From Flavobacteriales bacterium (GTDB lineage: Bacteria; Bacteroidota; Bacteroidia; Flavobacteriales_D; CAJJDF01), in NCBI GenBank assembly GCA_018609055.1, contig JABAYJ010000006.1:74805-138804 (forward strand): 64,000 nt of DNA, in the 5' to 3' direction. The position numbers were made by a program, and so were the translations under genes. Each line of letters starts with the position of its first letter. The stretch's first letter is position 1. Below are positions 60,753-64,000 of this stretch, piece after piece. The notes under the pieces were generated by a model. The model made no database searches and was not told the origin of the DNA. It was given only the letters and a program-made list of their open reading frames with translations.

Positions 60753-61718
60753 CTAAAGAAGTTCTTTTATAATACGCTCAATCGTATACCCTTCTGCTTC
60801 TGCAATGTAGTTTCTTACAATTCTGTGTCTAAGAATTGATTCTGCAACTGCCTGTACATCTTCAATATCTGGAGAGTATTTTCCTTTAATTGCTGCATGA
60901 GTCTTTGCACCAATAATTAAATATTGAGATGCTCTTGGTCCTGCTCCCCAAGAAAGGTATTTGTTTACCATTTCGGTAGAAAACTCAGTATTCGGTCTTG
61001 TTTTAGAAGCTAGTTTTACTGCATATTCCATTACGTTATCGGTAACAGGAATTTTTCTGATAAGGTTTTGATAAAACAAAATTTCATCACCAGTAAGTAC
61101 ATTAGATAATTCTACTTTATGGTTAGCAGTTGTTGCTTTTACGATTGCTAATTCCTCTTGATAAGTAGGATAATCTACCCAAATATTAAACATAAACCTG
61201 TCCAATTGTGCTTCTGGCAAAGGGTATGTTCCCTCCTGCTCAATTGGGTTTTGAGTTGCAAGTACAAAAAACGGCTTATCTAATTTATAAGTTTTACCTG
61301 CAGCTGTAACCGCTCTTTCTTGCATTGCTTCAAGTAAAGCAGATTGTGTTTTTGGTGGAGTTCTATTTATCTCATCAGCTAAGATAATATTAGAAAATAA
61401 CGGCCCTTTTAAAAATTTAAAAGCTCTGTTTTCATCCAGTATTTCTGAACCAACAATATCAGATGGCATTAAATCTGGTGTAAATTGAATACGGTTAAAT
61501 CCTAGTCCTAAAACTTCGGATATAGTATTAACCAAAAGAGTTTTAGCTAATCCTGGAACACCTACTAACAAACTGTGTCCATTACTTAAGATTGCGATTA
61601 ACACTTTTTCTATAACCTCATCTTGTCCAATTATTACTTTACTAATTTCCTTGCTTAGCTCTTTGTATTTTACTACTAAGCTATCTATTGCTTCGGCATC
61701 CGAACTAAATTGAGTCAT
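60753..61718 (-). CDS. MoxR-family AAA+ ATPase
   Basis: The 321-residue ATPase has the MoxR Walker A variant GVPGLAKT, Walker B ILADEINRTPPKTQSALLEAM, and sensor sequence FVLATQNPIEQEGTYPLPEA with DRFMF. MoxR ATPases act as chaperones for maturing protein complexes, often with DUF58/VWA partners, none of which lies in this window. It lies between the SurA-like and T9SS genes, 75 bases after the former. Confidence 0.95.
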   Translation of the reverse strand: MTQFSSDAEAIDSLVVKYKELSKEISKVIIGQDEVIEKVLIAILSNGHSLLVGVPGLAKTLLVNTISEVLGLGFNRIQFTPDLMPSDIVGSEILDENRAFKFLKGPLFSNIILADEINRTPPKTQSALLEAMQERAVTAAGKTYKLDKPFFVLATQNPIEQEGTYPLPEAQLDRFMFNIWVDYPTYQEELAIVKATTANHKVELSNVLTGDEILFYQNLIRKIPVTDNVMEYAVKLASKTRPNTEFSTEMVNKYLSWGAGPRASQYLIIGAKTHAAIKGKYSPDIEDVQAVAESILRHRIVRNYIAEAEGYTIERIIKELL

Positions 61719-61793
61719 TGTTGAGTATCGTTTTACTGATTATAAAGTAAAAATAGAAAAAGAATTGAAAACCTGCTTACCGAATTAGGTATA

Positions 61794-63131
61794 TTATTTT
61801 ATCCAGTCTTTCACAAAATCACATTCTACATAGGTAGGACTAATTTTGATGTAAGTCGATTTAGATTTATTAATAATCCATTCTTTCATTGCTTCTGATT
61901 GAGCATCAGCATTAGCACTTTGCTGTATTAATTGGTAATCTTCGCTTAAGTTTGCTTTGTGTGGTTTAGTAATGGTTTTCAATTTCACTATTTGATAAAA
62001 CTGACCATCTCTATTTTCAGAAAGCATTGGTCTACTATACTCACCTTCTTGCAAATCATCAATAATTAAAAAAACTTGTTTATCCACTTGGTTCATTTCA
62101 AACATAGAAGAACCAGCTTGTTGGTTATAAATAAGACCTCCATTAAATTTAGTTTCTTTATCATCCGAAAATCTTTCTGCTGCTTCAGCAAATGTATAAA
62201 CCCCACTATCTATCAAAGCTTTTACACTATCAAGAAATGACTTAGCTGCCATTACTTCCAATGCGCTAATCTTAGGGATTAATAATATATGTCTTCCACG
62301 GTACTGATCTCCTCTTCTTTCAAATAGTTCTAAAATATGATATCCGTAATCAGTTTCAAACACTTCAGAAACTTCTCCTTCTTTAATTTTAAAAGCTGCT
62401 CTATCAAATTCTGGCACAAAAGTTCCTCTTGTTACCCAATCAAATTCACCTCCTTTACTACTTGATCCTGGGTCATTAGAATATAATACTGCAGTGGAAG
62501 AAAACATTCTTTCTCCTTTCATTATCTCTTCTCTCCAACCCTCTAATTTTTTCTTAGTTCTCAATTTCTCTGCCTCAGATACTTTAGGAGCACAAGTAAT
62601 GTGAGCAACTTCAACTTTGGAACCAACTAAAGGAATACTATCAGGATTTAATCCATTGTAATACTTTTTCACCTCTGATGGAGTAATGTTTATCCCCGAA
62701 GTAATTTGCCCTCTCATTCTTTCGGCCTTCATTCTATCTTCAATAGACGTATAAAATTCAGCTTTAATTTCCTCAATCGATTTACCGTAATACTCTTCTA
62801 GTTTCTTTCTTCCTCCAATCTGATTTTCAAAATATCTAATTCTGTTTTCTAACTCACCATTAACTTGCTCAGCTGGAATTACAATACTATCCAAATCTGC
62901 TTGGTACATTAATAATGATTGAAATAAAATTTCTTCGTAAATCAAGCATCTAGCATTATCACCTAATTGGTAACCTTGCTGCATAGCTTGCACTAACTGC
63001 TCTTCTATTTCTGAATGTAAAATAACTTTATCTCCTACCACTCCGATAGTCCCATCGATTAATGTTCCAGTTTGTGAAAAACTAGATAAAGCAAGTGTTA
63101 GTGATAATAATAGTAACGAAAATTTGTTCAT
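61794..63131 (-). CDS. SurA-like periplasmic peptidyl-prolyl isomerase/chaperone
   Basis: The 445-residue protein has a signal peptide (MNKFSLLLLSLTLALSSFSQ) and a SurA N-terminal helical region. Two parvulin (PpiC) domains follow. The first is around VEVAHITCAPKVSEAEK to DYGYHILELFERRGDQYRG (about 173-275). The second begins at GRHILLIPKIS. SurA guards outer-membrane proteins on their way to BAM, which fits an envelope rich in T9SS and OmpA-type proteins. A candidate promoter lies upstream at 63164-63171. Confidence 0.93.
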   Translation of the reverse strand: MNKFSLLLLSLTLALSSFSQTGTLIDGTIGVVGDKVILHSEIEEQLVQAMQQGYQLGDNARCLIYEEILFQSLLMYQADLDSIVIPAEQVNGELENRIRYFENQIGGRKKLEEYYGKSIEEIKAEFYTSIEDRMKAERMRGQITSGINITPSEVKKYYNGLNPDSIPLVGSKVEVAHITCAPKVSEAEKLRTKKKLEGWREEIMKGERMFSSTAVLYSNDPGSSSKGGEFDWVTRGTFVPEFDRAAFKIKEGEVSEVFETDYGYHILELFERRGDQYRGRHILLIPKISALEVMAAKSFLDSVKALIDSGVYTFAEAAERFSDDKETKFNGGLIYNQQAGSSMFEMNQVDKQVFLIIDDLQEGEYSRPMLSENRDGQFYQIVKLKTITKPHKANLSEDYQLIQQSANADAQSEAMKEWIINKSKSTYIKISPTYVECDFVKDWIK

Positions 63132-63163
63132 TTTATAAGGGTAATTCTTGTATTACAAAGAAA

Positions 63164-63171
63164 CAAAAGTA
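63164..63171 (-). promoter_or_regulatory. candidate -7 box upstream of the SurA-like gene
   Basis: The minus strand reads TACTTTTG, a TAnnTTTG match 32 bases before the ATG. No good -33 element is visible. Confidence 0.35.
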
Positions 63172-63234
63172 TTTTATTCTTCCTTGTTAATTTTTATTAA
63201 ATAATTTGATTTAAAAAAGAGCTAAAATCATCAT

Positions 63235-64000
63235 CTAAACTTTAAACATTTGAAAATTACAGTCTATCGAACCATTCATTAATTCAAAGGATTCAGTCTT
63301 TTCTAAGTCAATTAAATCCATTGCCTCTTGGTTAGAGGTTAAAACTCCTAAATTAAATCCTTTATAATTCTCCTTTAAATAATTTCCAAAACGCTCATAA
63401 AGAACGTTCACTTCATCTTTGTATATTCTTTCTCCGTATGGAGGATTTATAAGGATAGTCCCATTTTGTTCTCTTGAAGAAAACTCAAGGGCATCCTCAA
63501 CTTTAAATCTAATTACTCTATTTAACTCTGGAGTATTTCTCAAATTAGATTGAGCCATTCTTACCGACCTCATAGCTAAATCAGAACCTGAAATAGAAAT
63601 TCCTTTGTCTATATCTATTTTTTCTTTGGCTTCATTTATCACCTTTTTCCAAAGATCAATATCAAAATCTTCCCAGTTAAAAAAACCAAAACTTGTTCTA
63701 TAATATCCTGCAGGAATATTACACAACATCATACCAGCCTCAATTGCTATTGTTCCCGAACCACACATAGGATCAATTAATGGAGAATTTTTGTCCCAAC
63801 CAGATAATGATAACAAACCTGCGGCTAACACTTCATTAAGTGGAGCTTCATTGGTTTCCTTTCGATATCCTCTTTTAAATAAAGGATCTCCAGAACTATC
63901 AAGCAAAATTTGACACTTTTCTCCTCTTATAAAAAGGTTTAACTTAATGTCTGGATCTTTTGGATCAACATTCGGCCTGTCATTAAATTTATCTCTAAAC
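63235..64000 (-). CDS. THUMP-domain RNA methyltransferase, RlmL/YcbY-like (partial, N-terminus beyond window)
   Basis: The frame stays open to the window edge, so the start lies outside and 254 residues are visible. The first 35 or so are the end of a THUMP-type domain (LNLFIRGEKCQILLD, then SSGDPLFKRGYRKE). The Rossmann methyltransferase then has PMCGSGTIAIEAGMML (SAM-binding) and the catalytic NPPYGERI. The pattern fits the class that modifies G2445 of 23S rRNA (RlmL), but a tRNA target cannot be excluded. A TTG at 63906 is not the start. Confidence 0.9.
   Translation of the reverse strand, partial: FRDKFNDRPNVDPKDPDIKLNLFIRGEKCQILLDSSGDPLFKRGYRKETNEAPLNEVLAAGLLSLSGWDKNSPLIDPMCGSGTIAIEAGMMLCNIPAGYYRTSFGFFNWEDFDIDLWKKVINEAKEKIDIDKGISISGSDLAMRSVRMAQSNLRNTPELNRVIRFKVEDALEFSSREQNGTILINPPYGERIYKDEVNVLYERFGNYLKENYKGFNLGVLTSNQEAMDLIDLEKTESFELMNGSIDCNFQMFKV

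Noticed and set aside
63235..63906. Methyltransferase starting with TTG at 63906
   Set aside because: The frame stays open to the window edge and encodes the end of a THUMP-type domain, so the true start lies outside the window.

Overview
The window is chromosomal DNA from a low-GC member of the Bacteroidota, most likely a Flavobacteriales bacterium. The evidence is a flavobacterial ribosomal protein superoperon, three secreted proteins with type IX secretion (T9SS) C-terminal sorting domains (types A and B), zinc-free forms of L32, L36 and S14, few visible Shine-Dalgarno sites, and promoter boxes of the Bacteroidota TAnnTTTG type. Most genes lie on the minus strand. I see no insertion sequence, prophage, CRISPR array, rRNA or tRNA.

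Layout from left to right: (1) 1-1541, plsX (cut by the window edge, TTG start), rpmF and a DUF177 gene. (2) 1777-9352, a membrane-anchored DnaJ-domain protein, a small secreted protein that looks frameshifted, and a 1694-residue SLC12-type cation-chloride cotransporter with a very long cytoplasmic tail ending in an AAA-like P-loop module. An MscS-like channel gene overlaps its stop codon. A decayed outer-membrane protein gene follows. (3) 9422-12964, riboflavin synthase, a PcaF-type thiolase, and a DUF2797 / 76-residue orphan / DUF2461 cluster. (4) 13090-24703, two T9SS cargo proteins, PriA, a TIGR02757 protein, an OmpA-family protein and an AsmA-like protein. (5) 24869-35236, a monothiol thioredoxin-like protein, a thioesterase, an orphan, a CapD/FlaA1-type nucleotide-sugar dehydratase, two M1 metallopeptidases, a POT peptide transporter and a DUF6702 protein. 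(6) 35327-37749, enolase and carA. (7) 37851-55869, the S12-to-L17 superoperon of 33 co-directional genes, including rpmJ and rpmD, which are short enough to be missed. It is preceded by a textbook promoter and followed by a terminator. (8) 56046-64000, a DivIC-like protein, purE, a 1248-residue T9SS type B protein, a MoxR ATPase, a SurA-like chaperone and a truncated RNA methyltransferase.

Functionally, the core is translation (ribosomal proteins, EF-G, IF1), transcription (RpoA) and export (SecY, Map). Around it are envelope functions (OmpA, AsmA, SurA, T9SS cargo, surface sugar synthesis) and peptide use (two M1 peptidases plus POT). The most unusual items are the SLC12/AAA-like fusion coupled to an MscS-like channel, the L17 protein with a fused helix-hairpin-helix tail, the decayed outer-membrane protein, and the 33-bp repeat in the AsmA gene. 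I found no clear defence island or other multi-gene system that I would call wholly new. All calls come from reading the sequence, without database searches.
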